From Winogradskyella haliclonae (lineage in GTDB: Bacteria > Bacteroidota > Bacteroidia > Flavobacteriales > Flavobacteriaceae), in NCBI RefSeq assembly GCF_014635865.1, contig NZ_BMDQ01000001.1, positions 992,001 to 1,056,000 of the forward strand: a stretch of 64,000 bases of DNA, written 5' to 3'. Both the position numbers and the translations under genes were made by a program. Shown here in pieces: positions 45,382 through 55,200 of this stretch. The notes under the pieces were generated by a model. The model did no database searches and was not told where the DNA came from. It saw only the letters and a program-made list of their open reading frames with translations. Numbering within the stretch: position 1 is the stretch's first letter; the number at the start of each line of letters is the position of its first letter.

Positions 45382-45912
45382 TTATTGATTTAACTTTGAA
45401 AACACATCCCAAATCACAACACCAGCACTTACAGAAATATTTAAAGAATGTTTGGTGCCATATTGAGGGATTTCTATCACAGTGTCACTTGTGTCGACCA
45501 CATTCTGAGCTACGCCTTTTACTTCATTACCAAAAACAAAAGCATATTTAGTGCCTAGTTGAGGTTTAAAATCATTAAGCATCGTGGCGTTTTCGGCTTG
45601 TTCAATAGAACAGATGTGTACATTTTCTGTTTTTAATTTTTTAATGACATCTAATGTACTTTCAGCATATTCCCAATCAACGGTTTCAGTACTGCCAAGT
45701 GCTGTTTTGCGTATATCATTATGTGGCGGTTTTGCCGTAATACCACACAAGTAGATTTTTTCAATTAAAAAAGCGTCACTTGTTCTAAATACCGAACCAA
45801 TATTATTCAGACTCCTAATATTATCTAAAACAATCAGCATTGGTGATTTCTCAGCGTCTTTAAATTCTGAAATCTCTAAACGGTCTAATTCGCTATTTTT
45901 TAATTTTCGCAT
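45382..45912 (-). CDS. TrmH/SpoU family RNA 2'-O-methyltransferase
   Basis: A 176-residue SPOUT enzyme with all three motifs: NIRSLNNIGSVFRTSDAF (motif 1), FVFGNEVKGV (motif 2) and IPQYGTKHSLNISVSAGV (motif 3), which form the knotted SAM site. It lacks an N-terminal RNA-binding extension, as in small TrmL/TrmH-like members. It methylates a ribose in tRNA or rRNA; the exact position is not known. It is divergent from mutS. Confidence 0.9.
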   Translation of the reverse strand: MRKLKNSELDRLEISEFKDAEKSPMLIVLDNIRSLNNIGSVFRTSDAFLIEKIYLCGITAKPPHNDIRKTALGSTETVDWEYAESTLDVIKKLKTENVHICSIEQAENATMLNDFKPQLGTKYAFVFGNEVKGVAQNVVDTSDTVIEIPQYGTKHSLNISVSAGVVIWDVFSKLNQ

Positions 45913-46000
45913 GTTGAAATCTTAGTCTTTTTGTAGATAACTTCTATTCTTTTAGCTTTATAAAACTCGGTTATTTGGCTACATTAGCAATCTTACAATC

Positions 46001-46014
46001 CCGATATCTATCGG
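46001..46014. repeat. Short palindrome before mutS
   Basis: CCGATATCTATCGG forms a 6-bp stem with a 2-nt loop. It resembles the short CCCGATAxxTATCGGGA-type palindromes scattered in flavobacterial genomes; other copies are needed to prove it is a repeat family. It lies in the leader if mutS starts at 46035. Confidence 0.4.
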
Positions 46015-46034
46015 AACAAAAATACATAAAACCA

Positions 46035-48647
46035 TTGGCTAAAACCGCAAAAAAAGAAACACCATTAATGAAGCAATACAATGCCATAAAGGCAAAGTAT
46101 CCCGATGCATTATTGTTATTTAGAGTAGGTGATTTCTATGAAACCTTTGGTAGCGATGCCGTAAAAGCATCTAAGATTTTAGATATTATTTTAACTAAGC
46201 GTGGAGCAGGTAGTGAGAGCGAAACAGAGTTAGCAGGATTTCCGCACCATTCTTTAAACACCTATTTGCCAAAACTGGTTAAAGCTGGTGAGCGAGTGGC
46301 CATTTGTGACCAACTTGAAGACCCTAAACAAACCAAAAAAATTGTAAAACGCGGAGTGACCGAATTAGTCACACCTGGTGTAGCTTTTAATGATGATATT
46401 CTGCATTCTAAATCTAATAATTTCTTAGCTGCAGTTCATTTTGATAAAAGACATATAGGCGTCTCGTTTTTAGATATTTCTACTGGTGAGTTTTTAACGT
46501 CTCAAGGGAATGCCGAATACATAGACAAGCTACTTCAAAACTTTAATCCAAGTGAAGTTTTAATCTCTAAGAAAAGCAGAAAAGAATTTACCAAAACTTT
46601 TGGAAATGATTTTCATACCTTTTATTTAGAAGATTGGGTATTTCAAGCCGATTACGCAAATGAAACTTTGGTCAAACATTTCAATACCAAGACACTTAAA
46701 GGCTTTGGTATCGAAGATTTATATGAGGGTATTATTGCCTCAGGTGTTGTATTGCATTATTTATCCGAAACACGTCATAACAAGTTAGAACATATAGCTA
46801 CTATATCGAGAATTGCTACGGATGATTATGTGTGGATGGATAAATTCACCATTCGAAATTTAGAGTTATACCACTCTACTAATGCCAATGCAGTTACGCT
46901 TATCAATGTCATTGATAAGACTATTTCAGCAATGGGTGGTCGTACGCTTAAACGTTGGTTGGCTTTGCCTTTAAAGCATGCTGATAAAATAAAACAACGT
47001 CATGAGGTGGTTCGGTATTTATTAGATAACGAGCCTATTTTGCAAAAGATTCGAGGACAAATAAAGCATATTGGTGATATAGAACGTTTAATTTCAAAAA
47101 TCGCCACGACTAAAGTAAGTCCACGAGAAGTCGTTCAGCTTAAAAATTCATTAGAAGCTATTGTTCCTATAAAATCTATTGCCGAAACTTGTGAGAATGA
47201 AGCTTTGAAGGAGTTAGGCGAAAACCTTAATAATTGTGATTTACTTCGCGAAAAAATTAAAGAGACACTTAATGAAGAAGCACCTGTAAATGTGTTAAAA
47301 GGTAATACTATTGCTGCAGGGTTTTCATCAGAATTAGATGAGTTAAGAGGGTTGTCTAAATCTGGAAAGGACTATCTCGATAACATGTTACTGCGCGAAA
47401 GTGAGCGAACAGGCATTACATCGCTTAAAATAGCATCTAATAATGTATTTGGCTATTATATCGAAGTGCGTAATTCGCATAAAGACAAAGTGCCAGAAGA
47501 GTGGATAAGAAAGCAAACACTGGTAAACGCTGAGCGCTACATTACAGAAGAACTTAAAGAGTACGAAGCAAAAATTTTAGGTGCAGAAGAACGTATCTTG
47601 GCTATTGAGCAACAACTATTCTCTGAGTTAATTGCCTGGATGCATCAGTTTATCATTCAGGTACAACAGAATGCACAACTCATAGGACAGTTAGATTGCC
47701 TTTGTGGATTTGCAAGTTTGGCAAAAGCTAATAACTACAATTATCCAAAAATTGACGACAGCTATGATTTGGAGATTAAAGATGGTCGTCATCCAGTAAT
47801 TGAAAAGCAATTACCATTAGGTGAACCCTATATCGCTAACGATGTTTACTTAGATAGAGAATCTCAGCAAATTATTATGATTACTGGACCTAATATGTCT
47901 GGTAAATCTGCAATTTTAAGACAAACAGCTTTAATTGTTTTATTAGCTCAGATTGGAAGTTTTGTGCCTGCTCAAGAAGCTAAAATAGGACTGGTTGATA
48001 AAATATTTACCCGAGTAGGCGCTAGTGATAATATCTCTATGGGAGAATCTACTTTTATGGTAGAAATGAATGAAACTGCCTCAATTTTAAATAATATCTC
48101 AGATAGAAGTTTAGTGCTATTAGATGAGATTGGCCGTGGTACAAGTACTTATGATGGTATTTCTATTGCTTGGGCTATAAGCGAATACCTTCATGAGCAT
48201 CCAGCAAAACCAAAAACTTTATTTGCAACACACTACCATGAGCTTAACGAAATGACAGAGACATTTTCTCGTATCAAGAATTTCAATGTTGCGGTAAAAG
48301 AATTGAAAGATAATGTGCTTTTTGTACGTAAGCTAGTAGAAGGTGGTAGTGAGCATAGTTTTGGTATCCATGTTGCAAAGATGGCAGGAATGCCGCAGCA
48401 AGTGATACGTCGTGCTAATAAGATATTATCAAAGTTAGAAAAGTCACATTCTAGCGAAGAATTAACAGATAAAGTAAAGACGCTTAAAGATGATTTACAA
48501 TTGAGCTTTTTTAATTTAGATGACCCATTGCTAGAAGAAATAAAGGATGAAATTTTACATACAGATATTGACACACTAACACCAGTCGAAGCCTTGATGA
48601 AGCTTAACGAAATAAAACGTATGTTAATTAAGAAAAAGCAAGCTTAA
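46035..48647 (+). CDS. mutS: DNA mismatch repair protein MutS
   Basis: An 870-residue mismatch sensor. The N-terminal mismatch-binding domain has the Phe-X-Glu motif in VGDFYETFG, the clamp/lever regions are helical, and the ATPase has Walker A GPNMSGKS (618-625) and [14 protein letters not shown]. The TTG at 46035 gives the usual N-terminus ([15 protein letters not shown]); a TTG at 45975 would add 20 unrelated residues across a palindrome. It ends 93 bp before the tRNA pair. Length and motifs are intact. Confidence 0.95.
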   Translation: MAKTAKKETPLMKQYNAIKAKYPDALLLFRVGDFYETFGSDAVKASKILDIILTKRGAGSESETELAGFPHHSLNTYLPKLVKAGERVAICDQLEDPKQTKKIVKRGVTELVTPGVAFNDDILHSKSNNFLAAVHFDKRHIGVSFLDISTGEFLTSQGNAEYIDKLLQNFNPSEVLISKKSRKEFTKTFGNDFHTFYLEDWVFQADYANETLVKHFNTKTLKGFGIEDLYEGIIASGVVLHYLSETRHNKLEHIATISRIATDDYVWMDKFTIRNLELYHSTNANAVTLINVIDKTISAMGGRTLKRWLALPLKHADKIKQRHEVVRYLLDNEPILQKIRGQIKHIGDIERLISKIATTKVSPREVVQLKNSLEAIVPIKSIAETCENEALKELGENLNNCDLLREKIKETLNEEAPVNVLKGNTIAAGFSSELDELRGLSKSGKDYLDNMLLRESERTGITSLKIASNNVFGYYIEVRNSHKDKVPEEWIRKQTLVNAERYITEELKEYEAKILGAEERILAIEQQLFSELIAWMHQFIIQVQQNAQLIGQLDCLCGFASLAKANNYNYPKIDDSYDLEIKDGRHPVIEKQLPLGEPYIANDVYLDRESQQIIMITGPNMSGKSAILRQTALIVLLAQIGSFVPAQEAKIGLVDKIFTRVGASDNISMGESTFMVEMNETASILNNISDRSLVLLDEIGRGTSTYDGISIAWAISEYLHEHPAKPKTLFATHYHELNEMTETFSRIKNFNVAVKELKDNVLFVRKLVEGGSEHSFGIHVAKMAGMPQQVIRRANKILSKLEKSHSSEELTDKVKTLKDDLQLSFFNLDDPLLEEIKDEILHTDIDTLTPVEALMKLNEIKRMLIKKKQA

Positions 48648-48676
48648 AATAAATTCTATTTATTTTTAAAAAAGGC

Positions 48677-48706
48677 TTTGCTTTTCTAATAAATATTTTA
48701 AATTTG
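48677..48706 (+). promoter_or_regulatory. Promoter of the tRNA-Gly/tRNA-Leu operon
   Basis: TTTG (48677-48680), 18 bp, then TAAATTTG (48699-48706): a perfect match to the Bacteroidota -33/-7 consensus, 34 bp before the first tRNA. The leader holds a boxA-like GTTCTTTAAAAATT (48727-48740). Confidence 0.7.
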
Positions 48707-48740
48707 CATCCGCTTTTACGGCGAAAGTTCTTTAAAAATT

Positions 48741-48812
48741 GCGAAAGTAGCTCAGGGGTAGAGCATCACCTTGCCAAGGTGGAGGTCGTGGGTTCAAATC
48801 CCATCTTTCGCT
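48741..48812 (+). tRNA. tRNA-Gly (GCC)
   Basis: A 72-nt cloverleaf. The acceptor GCGAAAG pairs with CTTTCGC, the D-arm is GCTC...GAGC, the anticodon loop TTGCCAA reads GCC, the T-arm is GTGGG-TTCAAAT-CCCAT, and U73 fits glycine identity. CCA is not encoded. Confidence 0.95.
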
Positions 48813-48852
48813 CAAATATAATATACCAAATTAGTTACATGCGTAACTAGAT

Positions 48853-48936
48853 GCTGAAGTGGTGGAATTGGTAGACACGTTGGACTTAAAATCCAATGAC
48901 CCTTGGGTCGTGCGGGTTCAAGTCCCGCCTTCAGTA
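48853..48936 (+). tRNA. tRNA-Leu (TAA)
   Basis: An 84-nt class II tRNA with a variable arm. The acceptor GCTGAAG pairs with CTTCAGT (G1-U72 wobble), the anticodon stem TTGGA/TCCAA holds loop CTTAAAA (anticodon TAA), the T-arm is GCGGG-TTCAAGT-CCCGC, and the discriminator is A. CCA is not encoded. Confidence 0.95.
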
Positions 48937-48941
48937 CAAAG

Positions 48942-48973
48942 AAAAGCTTAATCGAAAGATTGAGCTTTTTTTG
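48942..48973 (+). terminator. Rho-independent terminator after tRNA-Leu
   Basis: A 12-bp stem (48942-48953 with 48958-48969, one G-T pair) capped by a GAAA tetraloop and ending in a T run. Confidence 0.88.
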
Positions 48974-49098
48974 TTTTAAGGCTATTACAATTAAATTTTG
49001 TAAGGATTAAAAACCATACATAAATGTTGCATTGTAGCTTAAAAGCCTTTGCTCTATTGGTTTGTTTAGTTTTTACTACCTTAACAAAAAAATATTCC

Positions 49099-51927
49099 AT
49101 GAGTTTTGATAATTTAAAAGCCTCCAAGTTTAGACTATTATTTTGTTTTGCTTTCTTTCTCTTTTATTCTGCAGTTCAATCACAAGAGCTTCCTCCTATT
49201 GAAAGGTTTTCGCCGCAAGATTATATGGCAGATGATCAGAATTGGTCCATAAGTCAGAGTAGTGAAGAAAATATATACATTGCTAATAATAAAGGGCTTT
49301 TAGAATATAATGGAGCTCGTTGGACGCTCTACAATACGCCAAACCAATCAATCTTAAGATCAGTAGCGGTTATAAACGATTTAGTTTATACAGGAAGTTA
49401 TATGGATTTTGGCTGTTGGAAAAGAGATGCCTTTGGGAAGCTGATATATAAATCTCTGGCTAATAGTTTAGATGAAAATTTAGTTGAAGATGAGGAGTTC
49501 TGGAATATAATCTCCTTTGGTGAGTTTATTCTTTTTCAGTCCTTAGATCGCATTTATATTTATAATACAGAAACAGAAAAATTTAGAATAATTGATTCAG
49601 AAGCAAGAATTGTCAAAGCTTTTAAAGTAGATGAATCTATTTATTTTCAAGAAAGTGGTGTAGGTATTTCTAAAATTGAAAATGGTGAAGTTGTTAAACT
49701 TACAAATACATCAGTTTTAAGTAATCGAGAGATTGTTAATATTTTTAAGAACGACAAAGGATTGTTGTTTCAGACAAGAGAAAATGGATTTTTTGACTAT
49801 CAGGAGGAGCAAATAAAAAAATGGGATATTACTGCAAATGATTTGCTTTCTAGTGTTAGTGTCTATAATAGTATAAGGCTTAGAAATGGAAATTTTATTC
49901 TTGGTACAATTTCAAACGGTGTAATTAAGCTAGATGCTGAGGGCAACTTATTGTTCCAAATTAATAAAAATTATGGCTTATCAAATAATACTGTTCTGTC
50001 TGCTTTTCAAGATATGTCAGGCAACATCTGGTTGGGATTAGATAATGGTATTAATGTACTTAACTTAAATTCCCCTTATAGAGTTTATACCGATAATCAG
50101 GGATATTTGGGGACAGTATATGCTTCAGAGAAAACAGAAGAAGCACTTTATTTAGGAACAAACCAAGGGTTATTTTATAGGTCATTAAATAGTAGTGAAA
50201 AATTTAGTTTGGTTCCAGGGACAAAGGGACAAGTTTGGTTTTTAAAGCTCATAAATGGCACTTTGTTTTGCGGGCATGATAAAGGGAGTTTTGTAATTAA
50301 AAACAGAGTTGCAATTCAAGTTTCTAAAGAAAAAGGAACTTGGAACATTAAACCTATTAATGGTAATCCAGATATGCTTATCCAAGGTAATTATAATGGG
50401 TTGAGCATTCTTGAAAAAAATCAAAACCAGAATTGGCAGTTGAAACATAAGGTTAATGGTTTTAATATATCTACACGATATTTTGAGTTTATAGATAATA
50501 AAGAGCTATTAATGAGTCATGAGTATAAAGGTGTTTATAGGATAAGATTTGATGACTCTCTTAAAAATGTTTTGAAGTATACAAAAGAAGATGTAGAAAA
50601 GGGTATTGGGTCGAGTGTAGTCAGTTATAGAGATAGTATATTATATACATTTAAAGAAGGCGTTTATGTGTATGATAAAACCAATAAAACCATAAAAAAG
50701 AGTGAATTTTTAAAAGACTTTTTCTCTGAATACAATTATGTATCAGGAAAATTAATACATGACAAAGAAAATAATAGGCTTTGGTGCTTTTTTAAAGATC
50801 AGTTGCTATATGTAGAGCCAGGTAAGTTAACAGGCCAACCAACAATTAATACTATTGATTTGCCTAGTGATTTAAGAAAAAGTAAACTGGGATTCGAAAA
50901 CATACTACACTTAAGAGATGATACTTATTTAATGGGTACTACTGACGGTTATCTGGTAATTGACATAAACAAGTTTAAGAAACGAGAATATAATATATCT
51001 ATTAATAATGCATCTTATGCTACATTGCAACAAGATATAAAGCCCATTAACATATCCGAAGAAGTATCATTGCAAAACAAACAAAATGATTTGTACTTCA
51101 ATTATAGTATTTCAGACTTTGATAAGTTAACACCATCTTTATATCAATATAGGCTTAAAGGAATTTACGATACATGGAGTAGTTGGTCGCCAAAATCAAA
51201 TATTCTTTTTGATAATTTACCTCATGGAAGTTATACTTTTGAGGCAAGAGCTAAAGTTGGTAATGATTTGTCAGTTAATACGGCTTCCTATTCCTTTACA
51301 ATTCAAAAACCATGGTATTTAAAACCTCTAGCAATAGTATGCTATATACTTTTATTTCTTCTAATAGCTTCTATGATTCAGTATTTAAACAGGATGTATT
51401 ATAAAAGACAAAAGCAAAAACTTGTAATCGCTAAAGAAAAAGAGTTTGAGATAAAAGAACTAGAAAATCAAAAGCAAATAATGGCTTTTAAAAATAAAAC
51501 ACTTAGGCAAGATATCGATAGTAAGAATAGAGAGCTTGGGTTATCTACAATGAATTTAATTCGTAAAAACGAATTTTTGAATACTCTTAAAAAGGAATTA
51601 AACAATATAGATGGTGGTAAAGACTTAAACAAAATCATTAAGATTATAGATAAGAATATTAATAATACCGAAGATTGGAAGTTCTTTGAAGAAGCATTTA
51701 ATAATGCTGATAAAGACTTCTTAAAGAAGATTAAAAAGCTACATCCGCCATTAACACCAAATGATTTAAAGCTATGCGCTTATCTTAGACTTAATCTTTC
51801 ATCAAAGGAAATAGCACCATTATTAAATATCTCGCATAGAAGTGTAGAGGTAAAGCGATATCGTTTGCGAAAAAAGATGGAATTACCGCATGAAGCAAGC
51901 TTAACAAATTATATATTAGAGATATAA
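49099..51927 (+). CDS. Kinase-less hybrid sensor/regulator (Reg_prop + Y_Y_Y + LuxR HTH)
   Basis: A 942-residue membrane regulator. After a signal peptide (MSFDNLKASKFRLLF...VQSQ) come beta-propeller repeats (about 30-660; strands such as GNIWLGLDNGINVL), a Y_Y_Y domain (about 680-735), one membrane helix (about 743-763), a coiled coil (about 765-850) and a C-terminal LuxR-type helix-turn-helix (about 883-942, LSSKEIAPLLNISHRSVEVKRYRLRKKM). It resembles hybrid two-component sensors of polysaccharide loci but has no histidine kinase or receiver domain. The ATG at 49099 sets the signal peptide; an upstream frame from 49024 lacks this logic. It precedes the glucan genes and probably controls them. 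Confidence 0.85.
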   Translation: MSFDNLKASKFRLLFCFAFFLFYSAVQSQELPPIERFSPQDYMADDQNWSISQSSEENIYIANNKGLLEYNGARWTLYNTPNQSILRSVAVINDLVYTGSYMDFGCWKRDAFGKLIYKSLANSLDENLVEDEEFWNIISFGEFILFQSLDRIYIYNTETEKFRIIDSEARIVKAFKVDESIYFQESGVGISKIENGEVVKLTNTSVLSNREIVNIFKNDKGLLFQTRENGFFDYQEEQIKKWDITANDLLSSVSVYNSIRLRNGNFILGTISNGVIKLDAEGNLLFQINKNYGLSNNTVLSAFQDMSGNIWLGLDNGINVLNLNSPYRVYTDNQGYLGTVYASEKTEEALYLGTNQGLFYRSLNSSEKFSLVPGTKGQVWFLKLINGTLFCGHDKGSFVIKNRVAIQVSKEKGTWNIKPINGNPDMLIQGNYNGLSILEKNQNQNWQLKHKVNGFNISTRYFEFIDNKELLMSHEYKGVYRIRFDDSLKNVLKYTKEDVEKGIGSSVVSYRDSILYTFKEGVYVYDKTNKTIKKSEFLKDFFSEYNYVSGKLIHDKENNRLWCFFKDQLLYVEPGKLTGQPTINTIDLPSDLRKSKLGFENILHLRDDTYLMGTTDGYLVIDINKFKKREYNISINNASYATLQQDIKPINISEEVSLQNKQNDLYFNYSISDFDKLTPSLYQYRLKGIYDTWSSWSPKSNILFDNLPHGSYTFEARAKVGNDLSVNTASYSFTIQKPWYLKPLAIVCYILLFLLIASMIQYLNRMYYKRQKQKLVIAKEKEFEIKELENQKQIMAFKNKTLRQDIDSKNRELGLSTMNLIRKNEFLNTLKKELNNIDGGKDLNKIIKIIDKNINNTEDWKFFEEAFNNADKDFLKKIKKLHPPLTPNDLKLCAYLRLNLSSKEIAPLLNISHRSVEVKRYRLRKKMELPHEASLTNYILEI

Positions 51928-52236
51928 ATCAACAACATTTGTAGTTTTTTATACAACATTACCTATACAAATGGCTTTTTAATTATACATCACTTTATTT
52001 ATAACACTTAATAAAACCTTAGTTTACAGTAGGTTTTAAGTTTTGTTTAACGTTTTATCATTTTTAACATACATTTTTTAAAGTGTATGTTTTTTATTGT
52101 GGTGAATTTTATCAAATTCGCAAAGATATGCTCTAAATTTACCAAAACCGTAAGAAAAGCGCTTTCACTTTGCTGATATCTCAATTATCAAATTGATGAA
52201 GCTTTTGTTAATTACACTTATAAATAGAAAATAATA
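51928..52236. other. 309-bp intergenic region with terminator and dyads
   Basis: No gene is visible. It holds a hairpin terminator (52066-52096), the perfect palindrome AAAGCGCTTT (52156-52165) and the inverted repeat TCAATT-ATCA-AATTGA (52181-52196) within 81 bp of the next start. The promoter of the glucan operon should lie here, but no clean TAnnTTTG element was found. The dyads are candidate operators. Confidence 0.6.
52066..52096 (+). terminator. Hairpin terminator after the sensor/regulator gene
   Basis: An 8-bp perfect stem (52066-52073 with 52084-52091) with a 10-nt loop followed by T5, 138 bp after the regulator stop. It is weaker than the others (AT-rich stem). Confidence 0.6.
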
Positions 52237-55200
52237 ATGAAGAAACTAATCCTTGGATTGTTTACAATCCTAATCTCAACCTCAATTTTTGCGCAAGCAG
52301 AAAAAATTTCTGTTGTTAGTGATGCTTCTGGAAAAAAGTTAGTTGTCAATGGAAAAGAATTCATTGTCAATGGTATAAATTGGGATTATGTCCCAATTGG
52401 TAATGGAATTCTTGATAAAGGAATTTGGAACCAATCAGATGATATAATAAAGTCAGCTTTAGATTCTGAAATGGCTTTGTTTAAGAATATGGGAGTAAAT
52501 GCTATTCGTACATATGGGTTAGAACCTAAGTGGATTACATACATCTATGAAAACTATGGTATTTACACAATGCTAAATACGCAGTTTGGTGCTTATGGTC
52601 TTACAATAAATGGTGCATGGACCCCTCAAACCGATTATACAGATGCTGAAACTAGAAAAGTTCTCATGAAAGAGGTTACGGACATGGCTAATAAATACAA
52701 AAACACACCAGGTCTTTTAATATATATGATAGGTAACGAAAATAACTATCACTTATCATGGACGGGAGCAGAAACAGAATCAATTCCAATTGATGGTGTT
52801 GATCCAGGAATTAGACTAGCAGCTGAAGGACTTTACAAAGCATTTAATGATGCTGCATTAGAAATTAAAAAAATTGATACTTCAGTCCCAGTTGCAATAT
52901 GTAATGGAGATTTACTTTATATCGATATTGTGAAACAATATTGTAAAGATATTGATATCTATGGAACTAATATGTATCGAGGTATTTCGTTTAGTGATGC
53001 TTTCCAAAAAGTAAACGATGAATTGGATATGCCAATTTTATTTGCAGAATTTGGAGCTGATGCATTCAATGCAATTGATAATAAAGAAGATCAATTTACC
53101 CAAGCATATTATAACATTGGAAACTGGAAAGAGATATATCAAAACGCAGCAGGATTAGGTAAAACAGGTAATTCAATAGGTGGTTTTACTTTTCAATCTA
53201 GTGACGGATGGTGGAAGTGGAACCAGACTAAAGATTTTGATGTTCATAATACTATTGCAACATGGCCTAACGGAGGTTACGAAAGAGATTTAGCTCCAGG
53301 TGGTAACAATATGAATGAAGAGTGGTTTGGTATTTGTGCCAAAGGACCAACTAATGAGCGTGGGCTTTATGAGTTGTATCCTCGTGCAGTATATTATGCC
53401 TTAAAAGAAGCACATCAATTAAACCCATATGATGAAGGTGTTGATTCTGATTTTGTAGAGAATTATTTTAAAAATATTAATCTTATGGATGCTGTTTTAA
53501 AAGCCAGAGGTGATAAAGCAGCACTTGGAGCCACTGACTCAGGAAAATTAAGCATAAGTCAGTTGAGTGCAAGATTTTCTACGTTTAGTACAGGTGGAAA
53601 TTTGATTACAACACCAGATACTCCTGACCCTACTTCAAATACATTTCCTAATCAGTTAGGTTTTGATCATATGCAGTCGTATTTTATTGGAATTCAAGGG
53701 AAACCTGCTTCAAATATGCGAGCTAATGTTAATTTTAATATAGTAGGTAATGTGGCACAAAATCCCATAGATGAAATATTTTATGAGAACAGAGCAAGAC
53801 CAGTAACTGTTGAAGGCGCAAATGGTGAAGAAATAATTCTAAATGACAATAATAGAGTTCAAGTATACAACGCTGAATTTGAATGGAATGCTAAAGACTT
53901 CGATTTAAGAGGATTTTACAGAACAGGTCATTATCATTGGGGTTATGAGGGTGACTTCTTTGGGTTATATCCAGAAGCTAATTATGGACCAAACCTAGAT
54001 ATTTATGGTGGTGAAATCCTAGGTGCAGAAATTGATGGTAAAGGCGCTTTTAAAGGTTTGAAAGCTGCAATTGGCCCTCAACTTTGGTGGGGAGCTAATC
54101 CTACAATGTTATTTAAATACTCTAAAAATTATAAAGGCTATGATATAACTGGTATATATCACAGAGATTTTGAAACAGATATACAAATAGATCCTGTTAC
54201 CGGTCAACGTGTGCTTGATGCTAATCAGGTCCGAAGTGGTATTATTCCAGCATTTCCAACAGAAAGAGCAACTCTTGCAGTTGAAAAAGACTTTGGAAAA
54301 TTTAATGTCATGGTAGGAGGTATTTGGGCAGGAAGTCCATTAAATGGCTTGACGTTTCAAGATGTAAGAGGTACACCTGGCAACTATGTAGTTTATGAAG
54401 ATAGAATCCAATCTAGTGATAATTGGGGAGGTAAGTTTAAAGTTATGTACCAAGGTGGCCGCTTCAATTGGTACGGTCAGGGTTCATACATGGGCTTAGT
54501 AGCTAATGGTGGGGCTGATCAAACACAGACTTTCACAGGTTGGAGATTGAGAGACTCAGGTAGCGGAAATCAAGTTAATGTATTATCTGGATTTACATAT
54601 ACAGTGGGAGACTTTCAATTAGCTCCAAACTTTATGTATCAAAAACCTTTAGTAGATCCAATGCCTAATGATGTACAAGGACCTGGACGATTGAGAAATG
54701 TTATTGACGATCCTTTTGCAGTAAGAAATGGTAACCGTGAAACTTATGGTTATGAAATGTTAGTGACTTACGATCCAACTCCTGGAACATGGATGTACGA
54801 ATGGAACAATGATAGAGCTGAGGATGCAAAATTTGCTGCTAATCTTGGTTTCACATATAGAAGATTGCCTACGACTACAGATGCACATATCGGTTTCCTT
54901 GCTAATAGACAGTTTTTTGCTTTTCCGCAATCAGCACCTGCTGAAGATCTTTGGGAGATAAATTCAAGAATGGTATCTAAACTTGACAATGACTTAGGTA
55001 TTATTGGAAACTTCTACTATGGAAATGGTCAAGCAAATGGAGATAGTGATAGACTGATTAAGCGTTTTGGTGGTGACATAAGAGCTATCTATAAAAAGAA
55101 CATGTTACAAGCACATGTGAAAGTAAATGACTGGGGGCCTTTTGACTATCATAGAGATTTTAACCTGACGTTCCCTTTGCAGCTTATGCTTGATTTATCA

